Shown here: positions 20,451 through 31,800 of the stretch, piece after piece | How positions within the stretch are numbered: position 1 is the first letter of the stretch | Layout of the letters: the number at the start of each line of letters is the position of its first letter | Assembly (NCBI RefSeq): GCF_000276665.1 | Contig: NW_004955405.1 | Span: 9,095,712 to 9,159,711, forward strand | Reading direction: 5' to 3' | DNA from: Chinchilla lanigera | Taxonomy: Eukaryota; Chordata; Mammalia; Rodentia; Chinchillidae | DNA length: 64,000 nt | Made by a program: the position numbers and the translations under genes | Notes under the pieces: model-generated | Told to the model about the DNA's origin: nothing | What the model saw: the letters and a program-made list of their open reading frames with translations, nothing else | Databases searched by the model: none

Positions 20451-21265
20451 AAGAAATGATACAGGCCCTAAGGAGGAACACAGATAGAAACACATGGATC
20501 AAACAGTATTCCAAATAACATAACCATACTAAAAGCATGGGTAGGACTCAAGTTTTGAACACAGTATTTGAACTAGGTTCCCTAAATCAGAAGACTGTGA
20601 GCTCTAATTACACAGTTTGAATTTTATTCACCTCTGTTTAGCAAAGGTGAACACTTCTTACACTACTTTGTATTATGATTGAACAAATATATTAATTATG
20701 CTGGAGTTGCTGCTATCCCATATCTCATGGTATGCAGAATGAAATATGTATGAAAAGAGAGAACAGCAAGACCCCTGTGATGCTGTACCAGAGTGCATGG
20801 GTTTAAAACATGAGGCTTATAGAAATAGATATGTAAGCATACATAAGTATTTATACTTTCTAGCTGTCTGCTGTGAGACCTTAACAGCAAAAACACTGGT
20901 AACCTAAGTGTATCAACCGTCCAGATTCTGGTTACTAAATTCCAATTCTCCATTAAAAAACCGGCAATATATGTAAGAATTGTTGATTTCAAGGATGAAG
21001 AAAAAGTACAAGCCAAAATAAACATGGGAAAACCGTATGGACCAGAAGTAATTTCTGCTCAAAAGTGAGGCTGAATATATCAAAAAGACAAAGAGCCAAC
21101 TCCACAGGGATCACACCGGTAAAGTCAAAGGCAATCTGAAAGCCAACATGACAGAATTAACAACTAAGTAAAACTGAAACCATGAGACTGCCCTACAGTT
21201 TGTACTATGTCAATACTGTCATGAGTTTTGACACTGTATTATAATTACATAGGAAATGTCCTCAA
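20451..21265. other. Intergenic DNA, nothing assigned
   Basis: No gene or repeat recognised. The open stretches are short and without family resemblance. Confidence 0.5.
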
Positions 21266-21443
21266 TATGGGGGCACATCAGTAATCTCAGCACTCAAAGA
21301 GGCTGAGGCAGGATGATCACAAGTTTGAGCCCCACCTGTGCAACTTAGCAAGACCCTGTCTCAAAAACAAAAATGGCTGGGGATGTAGCTCAGTGGTACA
21401 CCACTGCTAAATTCAATCCCACAGTACTCAAAAAATAAAAAAA
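21266..21443 (+). repeat. Composite B1 plus ID SINE
   Basis: A B1-like half ending ACCCTGTCTCAAAAACAAAA is followed by an ID half (ATGGCTGGGGATGTAGCTCA). Confidence 0.8.
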
Positions 21444-22017
21444 TCTTTGCTTACAGGAAATATACATTTAAGATTTTAGGTAAAACACTGAAATACTTAG
21501 GGCTAAAGAAGCCTATCAATACAATCTCAAAGATTTATTTTAAAAAATTAGAAAAAGTACTGTAAATGATAAAATGCTAACACGATCTAAATGAATATAC
21601 ATGGAGATTCTTTGTATTCATATTCACTTTCTGTAACTGAAATTGTCAAAATGAAAAGCTAATATATCTAGATTTCATAGAGAATCCTATTGGTCTGAAG
21701 TAGAACCTACCCATTTAAGACTGTCATCTACACTGAAGTCCTATGGACTTTAAGGGGTGAGGGAGAAGCAATAGTCCCTACAGGAGAGTTCAGGGAAGAT
21801 ACTACTAACAGTATCTACTGCAATGGAGAAACTTAGACACTTCCAATGCATAAAATAATTAACAATAAAAATTATCTTTCAGCACCCAATAACTTTACAT
21901 TGAATTTTATAAGGCAAAAACTCTTAGACAGGAGAAACAAGTGTATCTACAAACCTATTAGAACAAAACCTTCATTAAATTTTGTTTTACTAGTGTTAAT
22001 CAGTACTGAAGAGTGCC
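21444..22017. other. Intergenic DNA, nothing assigned
   Basis: AT-rich DNA with no recognisable element. Confidence 0.5.
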
Positions 22018-22158
22018 TGGGCTGTGTGTGTGGTAGCACACATCTCTACTCCTAGCACTTCGGAAGCTAAGACAAGATTTTCAGGAGCTCAAGGTCCACC
22101 TGAAATACAAAGTGAGAGACTTGTCTCAAAAACAAAGACCGAAAAACAAAACAAAAAC
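22018..22158 (+). repeat. B1-like SINE (degraded)
   Basis: TGGTAGCACACATCTCTACT, TAGCACTTCGGAAGCTAAG and a GACTTGTCTCAAAAAC end mark a diverged B1-like element. Confidence 0.75.
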
Positions 22159-22936
22159 AGTGCTTCACATTCTGTAATCACATAAAAAGACTTTCACCCA
22201 TTACAGACTTACCGTGAGGATAGAACAAGTTTCCTACTGTCTATTCAACATGTAACAGAAGCTCAGATGTCTGAATGGCTAATTAGTGAATATACTTTAA
22301 TATTTGTACAAGTCTGAATAAGGAACATCCTTTAGTGGATAACAATTCTTGAGAAATGAATTTCCTCCACCTTTTAAAAACTGAAACAAGTTAACACACT
22401 TGGATAAGATCCTTCCACTATATAAAAAGAACTATTCACACTACTGCAAATAACATAGGCTTACTGAACTGTGATCTTAAATAGGCAAAGGTCTTCCAAT
22501 GTTTATCATCCTCCCCTGACAAAAACGAAACAAAAAAATCCCTACAATCTAGAGAACCTACCTACCCAAAATCAGCACTTTTGACAGATGTCCTACTTAG
22601 CTGATTAATAAAATCATGTGGCAAGGTAATTCCTTGGGTTTCCCATGAATATATTTCGTATTTATGTGGGAGTACAACTACGGTTTGATGGGGGAAAAAA
22701 GAAAGTTAATAGGATATTTGGCGTTTTAAAAATGCTGACTGAACCTAGGCATTCTCACTGAGGAACACATCCAGCCTTGGATGTTTTGCAAAAAGCATAA
22801 TCAATACAAAACATTTACAGTAAGTATAAAAAGTGAGCTGAATAGTAAACATCTTAGGGTGTGTGGCCAACGTGCCACAGATCTGCCAGCTCCATCCCTG
22901 TGGCAAAGAACAGCTGTACACATGTATTTCAATGGG
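22159..22936. other. Intergenic DNA, nothing assigned
   Basis: No recognisable gene or repeat. Confidence 0.5.
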
Positions 22937-23029
22937 TGAGGGCCAGGGATACAGCTCAGCAGCACCAGTGCCTGCCTGGCAAGTGCAAGGTCCTGAGTTC
23001 GATTCCCAGTACAAAAAAAAAAAAAAAAA
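22937..23029 (+). repeat. ID element with long A-tail
   Basis: GGCCAGGGATACAGCTCAGC, TGCCTGCCTGGCAAGTGCAA, GTTCGATTCCCAGTAC and 17 A. It is followed by the 3' third of a B1-like SINE (about 23050-23116). Confidence 0.85.
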
Positions 23030-23361
23030 GATTAACTCATAAATTTCTCAAAGCCAACCTGAACTGCATAGCAAGATCCTGTCTCAAAAAGACAAAAAAA
23101 AAAAAAAAAAAACCCAAAACACAAAAAAACAACAGAACAGGGTGAGTCACGTATCAATAAAACATTTACACAACAGATGTGGAAACCGGCTGTACTCTGT
23201 AGTAGCCCCTAAATCAGTGGGGAATGAGAGAGACCTAACAACAGGAAGATCATGCTTAAGGACAGAGATTTGGAAATTCCTGAACAAATGCCAGGATGGA
23301 TACAATCCAAGGATGGTAGACATACTAGTAGATAGCAGTATCACTCATCATACAAGAGCAC

Positions 23362-23592
23362 GCACACGCGCGCACACACACAGTGAAAAAGGCATGGGAA
23401 ATGTTATGATTCCGTGAACTATCATTTTGGCACAATTACAACCTATTCAGTGTGAAGTGCAGGACACTACACACATGCACACGCGCGCACACACACAGTG
23501 AAAAAGGCATGGGAAATGTTATGATTCTGTGAACTATCATTTTGGCACAATTACAAAACTCTTCAGTGTGGAGAAGTGCAGGACACTACAAC
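23362..23592 (+). repeat. 115-bp tandem duplication
   Basis: Two copies (23362-23476 and 23477-23592) each start with GCACACGCGCGCACACACAC and continue GTGAAAAAGGCATGGGAAAT. They differ at only a few bases. The duplication begins at a CA/CG microsatellite. Confidence 0.85.
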
Positions 23593-25010
23593 ACTTAACC
23601 CATGTTTATCATCCGAAAAGCAGCACAAGAACACAGAGCAGGCCCTATAACGGTATATACAATATGCTTAACAATTTGTCTAAAATCTGACAATGTAAAA
23701 CATGAAATCTCATACCTCCCATTTCCTATGGCATATCCTACAAACCAGAACTTCTCACATATCATGCACAACCACCCAAAATTGAGTCAAAGATTGAAGA
23801 TCAGGGAGGGAGGGCAGGCAAGAGCCCCTTAAAAACAAAACAAATGCCAAACGGAAAGTATGACAAGAGGTATTTGGGAAATGCTCTTCTAGTAAACTGT
23901 TAAATTCATTCTAAGGGTTAAAAATGAAACTAGGTCCAATACCACTATTATTTCATTTAAGCATTTTCAACAAAAACACTTCTACAATGAAAATCATATT
24001 AGCTTACCGACTGTCTTTGAGAAAATGTTAAATCTAACAAGACTGACTTCTAATAATGTTGGCTCATTAGAATAAATTAAAAACCAATCAGAAATATATC
24101 AAAGTAGCAAAACTGCAAAATTTGCAAAGCTGCTTTGTAAGCACACAGTAACAAAACATGATGGTGAGTCAAACGGGTAGAGTAAGTACTGCTCAAGAAA
24201 AGCAAGCTGTCTTCATTATACTTCAACTTCACAAACAGGGATCTGTAAAGGCAAAAATGCCAAAAAGATGGATGGATAGGTAAGTTATCCCAATAAAGGA
24301 TACATCCATAAAGTGGAACACGAAGGTAAGAAATAAAAAATGTCCAAAATTATTACATGCTAGTAAGACAATTTTCATGCCCGAAGAAAAAGCTACATGT
24401 GTGTACATGTCCATCTAGCATACACGTACAAAATTTTTAGACATTTAGAAGCAATTTGAGTGGTACTATAAAGAAAAATAAGTTTGGAGATAGCAACTGT
24501 CCACCTTCTACTCTTCATAGGGAACAACATTAAAATAAGCATGTCTCATGTTTGGCAAACGTTAAACAAAAAATTCCGGATCAGTATTTTAGTAAGGTGT
24601 TGCTACCTTTAAAACCACACTAATGTGGACACAATTACATTGAAACAGTGCAATATACTAAATAAATAAATGGGAAAATGCCTTAAAGTGCTATCATATA
24701 AACAAAAAAGAAGCACAAACCTTTATTTGATCAGTCATACAGAGCAGGTCTTGAGAAAGCCGCAACTTACACATGCTAGAGTCCATTTAAAAACTCAATG
24801 TTAAGGCTCCATGTTCAGCACAACTAATCTCATTTTATACTTACCTCTCTAGACTCCGTAATTTTCAGGGACATTTAGTCTAGTTCTATTTCACAAACAA
24901 AAGCTATCTACAGAAACTTACAAAGACACACTGACTTTTAAAATTTGTAGCAGGTATTCAATTCATTTTGTTCTGGTTATGTGCTCAGCACCAAGAGTAT
25001 GGTAAAGTGC
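23593..25010. other. Intergenic DNA, nothing assigned
   Basis: AT-rich, no SINE and no conserved coding pattern recognised. It is the longest repeat-poor stretch left of EIF4E. Confidence 0.5.
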
Positions 25011-25019
25011 TATCTATCC

Positions 25020-25056
<37 letters not shown>
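25011..25056 (+). repeat. TCTA tetranucleotide microsatellite
   Basis: About eleven TATC/TCTA units with one interruption (TATCTATCCATC near the start). Confidence 0.95.
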
Positions 25057-25978
25057 AAGGCAGCAGGGAAATGACTTCTGTGTAAAACCATAAGCAACTA
25101 CAAGGTTTGAAGTAGAGAATAAAGGGACAAAACTGGTATGTGAAAAATTGGTTTTCTGAATTTCATGTGACCACATGACTACAATTTACTCTTCTGCTTC
25201 TCCCAAAGGAAGAAAGAAATCACAAGAATATGAGAGTATACACATACTGGATCTGTTGTTTTAGGGAACAATGGGTAAATGAGCTTGCCTATGCTATTCA
25301 GGAAACCAACCTAGGAGTAGTATTTCTCAAACCTTTTCTGATGAAGAACAAGTCTTAACCCCTGCAATGTCAAACATACTTTTGTAAAACATGTATATTT
25401 TAAGTAAGTAGAAAAAAGACCCATTCTTTAATATTATAGCAATACAGACGTACTAGATTCCTGAGACATAGTGAATAGATTTTTCAATGTCAATCTGGCC
25501 TACATTCTTGCATTTGTTTAGAGGATTTGATGTCACCTGAGAAAATGTTGGTTCTTTCCCCCATTATTCAACAATGAAGACAGTCTACAAGAAATAATTA
25601 GAGATAAAAGGTAACAGCCTTGTCATTAACTTGTTTTAATTTTAAAATGTAAAACATTGCACTGTCACGATGCCTTACTAAATTTATCATTTTTAATGCA
25701 ACATCAGCATTTAAGAATCTCAACTTCTATCAACTTAAACATTTCGCTTTGCCATTTACCTTAGAAGTTAGGAAACATCTAAAATTGCATATAAAAATAC
25801 TTACATATTCCTGTTACTTCCTATACTTTGCCTCTAATGTTCTCAAAACTACTCCAACTGACTACTTTAGGTAGTTGCTAAGAGTAATTAATTGGTTTTA
25901 TTATCAAAGTAGAGAAATGTTTGTCTGGCCTATAAACTGACCACAATCTCATGTAATCGACTACATATATACAGCCTA
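25057..25978. other. Intergenic DNA, nothing assigned
   Basis: No recognisable gene or repeat. Confidence 0.5.
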
Positions 25979-25987
25979 TTAGACTGA

Positions 25988-26083
25988 TTTTTTTGTTTTG
26001 TTTTTCCCCGGTACTGGGAATCGAACTCACGACCTCACACTTGCCAGGCAGGCGCTGTGCCACTGAGCTAAACCCCCAGCCCC
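25988..26083 (-). repeat. ID element
   Basis: Reverse-complement ID: T-rich tail, GGTACTGGGAATCGAACTCA, CTTGCCAGGCAGGCGCTGTG, CTGAGCTAAACCCCCAGCCC. TTAGACTGA flanks it on both sides as the target duplication (25979-25987 and 26084-26092). Confidence 0.9.
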
Positions 26084-26199
26084 TTAGACTGAGTCTTATT
26101 GAGAGTACTCTGTGATTCAGGATCTGTGGAATCAAATTTCCACAATTCAAATTCACACTTTACACTTGACATAAGCAATTAAGATACTTAAATATTTAA

Positions 26200-26340
26200 C
26201 GCTTATCTTTTCATTTGTGCAGTGGAGGTAATATCATCTACATATCAAAGGATTATTATGCAGGTTAATATACATGTAAAATGACTGGAACACTGCCTAG
26301 CACAAAAATTAGTACAATAAGTGTTGCATTATTAAAATTC
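26200..26340 (-). repeat. MIR element
   Basis: Reverse-complement MIR: CAGTGGAGGTAATATCATCT, GGATTATTATGCAGGTTAAT, GGAACACTGCCTAGCAC and CAATAAGTGTTG. Confidence 0.75.
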
Positions 26341-26456
26341 TTATACTGCATCACACCTTTCTGTAGAACCAGTACAATTTACATTAAATGTCACACCCTA
26401 AATGAATTACTATTCATCTATTAAAGATTTCAATTTCTATTCTGAAAACATGTAAT

Positions 26457-26515
26457 ATCGAACTCACGACCTCACACTTGCCAGGCAGGCGCTGTGCCAC
26501 TGAGCTAAACCCCCA
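26457..26515 (-). repeat. Exact 59-bp copy of part of the nearby ID element
   Basis: Base for base identical to 26020-26078, in the same orientation, without the ID tail and without its last bases. It has no target duplication. See findings. Confidence 0.95.
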
Positions 26516-27729
26516 TGAACAAAGAGGAGAGAATAATGGAGTAAGGTTATGCTACATTGCAAGTTGCTGTGATGCCTACAAGGGCAACTACCAAAAGTGA
26601 TTCAAAATAATTTATCAACTCCCTTCATCCTGGGAAAGGGATTTACAATAATACTGTGACTCTAAACTGCATTTTAGGATTAAGAAAATGAGAATATTAA
26701 TTTCTAATAGAATCCATTTCCATTCATTTGCCAAAAGATCACTATCACTTTCAGCAAGCTATTGAAATGCTCACAACTGCACATAACAATGAATCAGCTG
26801 ACACAACCATCCAAACTTAGAAGAAACATTAGTTACAGGTGTTGAGATTGTAATGAAGACAAGATTCTGTATTTCTAGAATATTGAACAAGAGCTTTCTG
26901 TGACACTGACAATACCCAGACCATAATCTGTAGTATTCTTTAACCACTATTTTAAATTTCTATAACGAAACCAAACTATTAATTTCATGTTTACTGGATA
27001 AGGATCGTTTTCAAAATTATTAGTTTGAATATGATCAACTCATAACTGCCCCTTAAATTTTTCTCTCAAATAATGATTTTTATTTTGCTATCTACAGTTC
27101 AACTTACCCTTTATTCTATGATAGCCAGAGCACATTTCACAGGATCTGAACTATACAATTATGTATTAGACAAAATATTTTCAAGTTTGTTTTCAAATGA
27201 TATTCTACAAAGAGTGTATCAAGTTTACAGAAAACGATACAACCAATATAAATGCCTTAAGTTTTTTTATTTCATCCTGTTCAACACTAATTCAAGTCTT
27301 AATGCTTATGCCGACCTGTTTTTCCCTGTCCTATCCTTCTGACACTTACATAAGAACATCTCAACTCAGCAACCAAGTTTTATAATCCGTTATGTCAGTC
27401 ACATGGTGATGCACCAAAATCCCAATTCTCAAAATCCCAAAAATTAAATAAATTTTTAACACACTGGAAGTACATTTATTTACCTAATACTGAAGAGCTA
27501 TGCCTTACTTTATTAAAAACAAAGATAGCCATCAGTTTAATTCCATACATATACTACCTATTCAATTTATTAAAAATTGTAGTAAACATAATAAACTAGT
27601 GCTCCAAATATATGCTGTTCATGTGGAAGACACTACAAGAGAAGACACAAGAGACTGCCTTGCAATAAAAAGTACAAATTCCTTCTACAGAGATGGAAAA
27701 ATAAGAGGACAAATCTAGATGTCTAAAAG
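26516..27729. other. Intergenic DNA just downstream of EIF4E
   Basis: AT-rich DNA with no recognisable gene or repeat. The 3' end of EIF4E transcription falls at the right edge. Confidence 0.5.
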
Positions 27730-27747
27730 ACAATTCACTGTACACAT

Positions 27748-27753
27748 TTTATT
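27748..27753 (-). terminator. EIF4E: Distal polyadenylation signal of EIF4E
   Basis: AATAAA on the minus strand (TTTATT on the plus strand), followed by AATGTGTACAGTGAATTGTC as at the known EIF4E mRNA end. Confidence 0.8.
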
Positions 27754-28047
27754 TACAGTTTTGTACACTGTCTTAATATGAATGGGACCGCTTTTCTACT
27801 TGAGCCATTTTTAACCAAAGCAAAATAACCTAAGTAATACAAAGTATTAAAATACAGCATAAAGATACAAAAACAGACATACTACTTCTAGTTAGGAATG
27901 TAATTATGATGTTACATTTTTTTATAATCCACAATTGTGTTTAGGAAATCACACAAACATAGATCACTGATTTGAATGAAATGCATAAATTTGTAGCAAA
28001 GCTTTGTAGTTATAAAAAAAATTACCAAAGAATGCACAAAATTAATG

Positions 28048-28053
28048 TTTATT
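28048..28053 (-). terminator. EIF4E: Proximal polyadenylation signal of EIF4E
   Basis: A second AATAAA on the minus strand within GGTGGAATAAACATTAAT. Use of this site would shorten the 3' UTR by about 300 nt. Whether it is used cannot be seen from sequence. Confidence 0.55.
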
Positions 28054-28686
28054 CCACCTTTGTGTCATATTCCTGGATCCTTTACCAATATTACATGAGA
28101 AAAAAACAAAAGCAAAGCAAATGAAAACCTGAAATCAGAATCACTAATGTTATCCAGTAGGGAAACAAATAAATTAAAATCTAGCAGCCACCAGCAAGAG
28201 TACAGCAAAGATAATGCTGTAAAAAGAAACAAAGAAAATTTCTAGAAAACTGTCTGCATCATACTCTTTCAAACCAGCAAAATATGCTCCTCCATACAAC
28301 GGAACATAACAATTTTTTTCCTGTTCGAGAAATACAAGCTCTTTTTTGAGTACTGTGAATGGGTAAAAATGTGTTTGTCATGGTAATTCTACTAAGCTAT
28401 TACAGAGCAAACCAGGAACACATTTATGGTTTCTGGGGATGATGTGTACTGTAATACTTTGATTGGGATAGTGGATACTCTAGCAAAAAAACAAAATGAA
28501 ACAAAAAAAAAAAAAACCACAGAAGTACAAGACAAAGGCGAATGAGACTTCTCTTATATCTTAGCAACATTTAGATGGAATCAAATTTAAATGCAGTCCA
28601 CTCTGCTTTTGAAGAGGCTTTGGTTCAGCTCCCAAATCTCGATTGCTTGACGCAGTCTCCTATGAGAATACTCAGAAGGTGTCTTC

Positions 28687-28801
28687 TTAAACAACAAACC
28701 TATTTTTAGTGGTGGAGCCGCTCTTAGTAGCTGTGTCAGCATGGGACTGATAACCAATCACTATCTTTGGAGGAAGTCCTAACCTTTCCTTGTATACTCT
28801 C
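28687..28801 (-). CDS. EIF4E: EIF4E exon 7 (coding part)
   Basis: Acceptor CTTCTAG/GAGAGTA at 28802. The exon encodes residues 180 (last base) to 217 and the TAA stop (28687-28689). It contains [28 protein letters not shown] and the [11 protein letters not shown] tail with Ser209. Lys206, which contacts the cap phosphates, is present. Length is 115 nt. Confidence 0.97.
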
Positions 28802-31800
28802 CTAGAAGACAAAGAAGTGGACATTAATTTTTATCTAACAGAAAGTAATTTTAAAAACTCACCATTATTAGCCTTTATATAAAAAATACTTGAAAGTAAA
28901 TTAGAAAATTACACACCCTCTTCCTTTCAGCATAACTTACTCTTTATTTTCACAACTTAATCATGTAACAAATATCTCAGATCTAATCAGATATGTGTCA
29001 AGTACTATGCTAATTATTATTAAATCAATAGTGGGCAAGGCAGAGGCAGTCCCTCAGCTCACAGCATGTATAATACAATAGGGAAAACACAGTCAAATAA
29101 TAATTAATACATATGAAGAAGCTATATCACATATAACTTAAAACGATTTTGCACACATCCACTTTCACTTTTTGATCTAAAATGTTACAATTATATTTTA
29201 CATAATGTAAAAATACTACACTTTACCAATTACACTTATCATTACCAATACCGACAAGATTGCACACATGAAAACTGAGTATTTTGAAGGAATGTTCACA
29301 ATATTTTCAGGATCATTTAGAACATGCATAATTTCTACCTTATACATAACTTCTACCTTGCACACTAGAAGTCTACAGCTCAATTTTCATAAAAGGTATG
29401 TCTACTTCTAAGCTGTAAAAAACTTGGTACGTGTCAAATAGCAGTAGGTGTAAGAGCTGTGATACTGCATGAACTGGAAGATCTAATCTCATCTACAATA
29501 TTAGAGAAAGCTCTCCTTTGAAAGCGAAGTGAAAATCCTAATGTTAAGAGAATGAAACGCGTCTGAAAGCTGAGAAACAGAAACAAGACTGTGGCCACGA
29601 TCCTAAGTAAATGTAAGATAAGGCTGACAAAGTCTTAGGGAAAGGTCACATAGAGCTTCATGTCACCTTAGTAACCTGAATCTTTGCGCTGAAGGAGAAA
29701 AAAAGCAAAAACTTAAAACTAAGCAAAAAACCAAATACTCATCTTCATGGAGCTAATTCATAGTACAATAGCTTTTTCATACTCTACTCTTCAGAAGACA
29801 GTTTACTAACTTCCTCCAAATAGGAGTATTATCTAAAAATAATTTTAATAATAATTAAAGTGATTACTATCATATTTATAGTAGGATACTACGGCATTAA
29901 AATTGTCAAAAAGTAAATGCACTGACACATGTAAATTAGAAAGGTTAAAAAACCCTTTCTTTGAAAAAACTGTCAAAATGTTTTTACAGAGATTTCAAAA
30001 ACATGTAATACTAACACAAATGCTGACAAAAGATTATGAATATGAGGGGCTGAGGATTTAGCTCAGTGGCACAGCGCCTGCCTCACAAGCATGAGGTCAT
30101 GAGTTTGATTCCTGGTGTGGGGGGGGGATTATGAATATAATGACTAATCAATGACATTTTATAGAAATCCCATACAGAATGAAATCTGGGAAATCCTTGT
30201 ACTTTTTCATCTGGAAAGGAATTTCACAGGACAATTCACAAAGTTTGAAATATCACCCAACAGGTCAAAACCAAATATTCTGTGAGCTGTAACTGACATA
30301 TAAAATTAATGCTGAAATTTACTAATTAAATGCAATAAATAAAAAGAAAAACAGAGCTAACACTGAGGTTGGGAAAAAAAATGACAGCCCATTTTTTTCA
30401 AATAATAAAATTCACCAAAACAAATATTTAAAAACCTACATGTGTGGATTCTAAATGTGGGAATAAAAACAAGATAGATGAAATGCCAATGAAAATTGTA
30501 CATAGTATACATAAATGCTGACTATACACATATTGCACCGTGTGCCAATACTCAAAGTTAGGAAAAATACTTACACACTCATTTAATAAATGAGTGAAAC
30601 GCTAAATATGCCAAGGTAGGGTGCTCTACTGCTTGTGTACTCCAGTGGTAAGAAATACCAACTTCACAGAAATCAAAACACTATTAAGACAATGAGCACC
30701 ACCAGAAGAGTTCACAATTGTAAAACTGTTCTTGAAAGCCATGATTTGTAAGTCAAAGTACTTCTAAGCTGTAAGTGAGGGAAACTTCTGGTCTCAGCTA
30801 CCTTAGCATAGCTACAAACAAGTCAGCGCAGGCCAGACACCTACCCTATGTGCTGAACAGCCTCTCTGTTTTCACACTCGGTAGTCCATATCGCTATCTT
30901 GTCGCCCTTGGCTCTGACGTTAACAACAGCTCCACACACATCGTCACTGTAGTCATCGAATGACTCTCCAATAAGGCACAGCAGCTTCCAAAAAAGAAAG
31001 AAACCCTCCACATTATACTGGATAAATTATAAACCACTTACTAGATGGCAAATGTCTCATTGTGTATAGTTAAGGTTTCTATCTACAAGGCTTCAAAAGC
31101 TTCATGAATTCAAACGCACTGCTTGTAGATTATGGGGCCTTACAGTTCATTTGCTATAAGTCTAGTACTAAGAGATGAGTCACTAGGAGTTCAGCCTGGA
31201 AGAGACACCTCCCTGGCTCCTCCCTTTACTCTGCTGCTTCAGGTCTGCCATACCCTCTATTCCTTGAGCCTACAACTATGTAAGAATTGAAATTTCTAAA
31301 CCATGAGCCAAAATATAACTCTCCTCCTTTAAGTTAGCAATATTAGGTATTGTGCCCCAGCAAGGAGAAAATTAAGTCATACACATAAAACTAAAATTAG
31401 CTTTTAAATCTTGAGTTGACTTAATGTCTACATTTAATTACATATATAGTTCTTTGCTTTGGCATGCATGGATTCATTCATTCGTTCATTCATTCATTTC
31501 TCTATAGACAAGGTCTTGCTATGCAGTTCAGGCTGGTCTTGAACTCACAGAAATCCTCCTCCATCAGCCTGGGATTGCAGGCATGTAGTACCACATCTAG
31601 CTTTGCCTTGACTTTTAACTTTTTTAGCAAAAAAGGGGAATTGAGGCCCACATATAGGAGTGGAATTACTATTTTCAATTATTACTCATTTACTCTGCTG
31701 CTGTTTACAGTTGGTACACAAATATTGATGAAATAACTGAAACAGCTCTCCAAGGTTAGCCTAATTGCCATGTTCTTGTTTTGCAAGAAAATTTGCTGCT

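Larger units (their letters stand above)
27730..28686 (-). other. EIF4E: EIF4E 3' untranslated region
   Basis: About 950 nt follow the stop codon on the minus strand. Blocks agree with the mammalian EIF4E 3' UTR as I recall it: GAAGACACCTTCTGAGTATT directly after the stop, GAGAAGTCTCATTCGCCTTT, and CTTTGCTACAAATTTATGC near the distal end. An A-rich run (plus strand 28500-28514) sits where other mammals have a long U-run. Two AATAAA signals lie inside. The cleavage site is inferred to be 15-25 nt past the distal signal. Confidence 0.85.

Noticed and set aside
20302..20538. Hydrophobic minus-strand frame that looks like a membrane protein.
   Set aside because: It is the complement of a polypurine tract, which always reads as Phe, Leu and Ser-rich.
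23142..23417. A 91-codon plus-strand frame ending in alternating Arg, Thr and His residues.
   Set aside because: The pattern is translation of the CA/CG microsatellite and the 115-bp duplication, not a protein signature.
25011..25056. Regularly spaced repeats that might suggest a CRISPR-like array.
   Set aside because: It is a plain TCTA microsatellite in a mammalian genome; there are no spacers.
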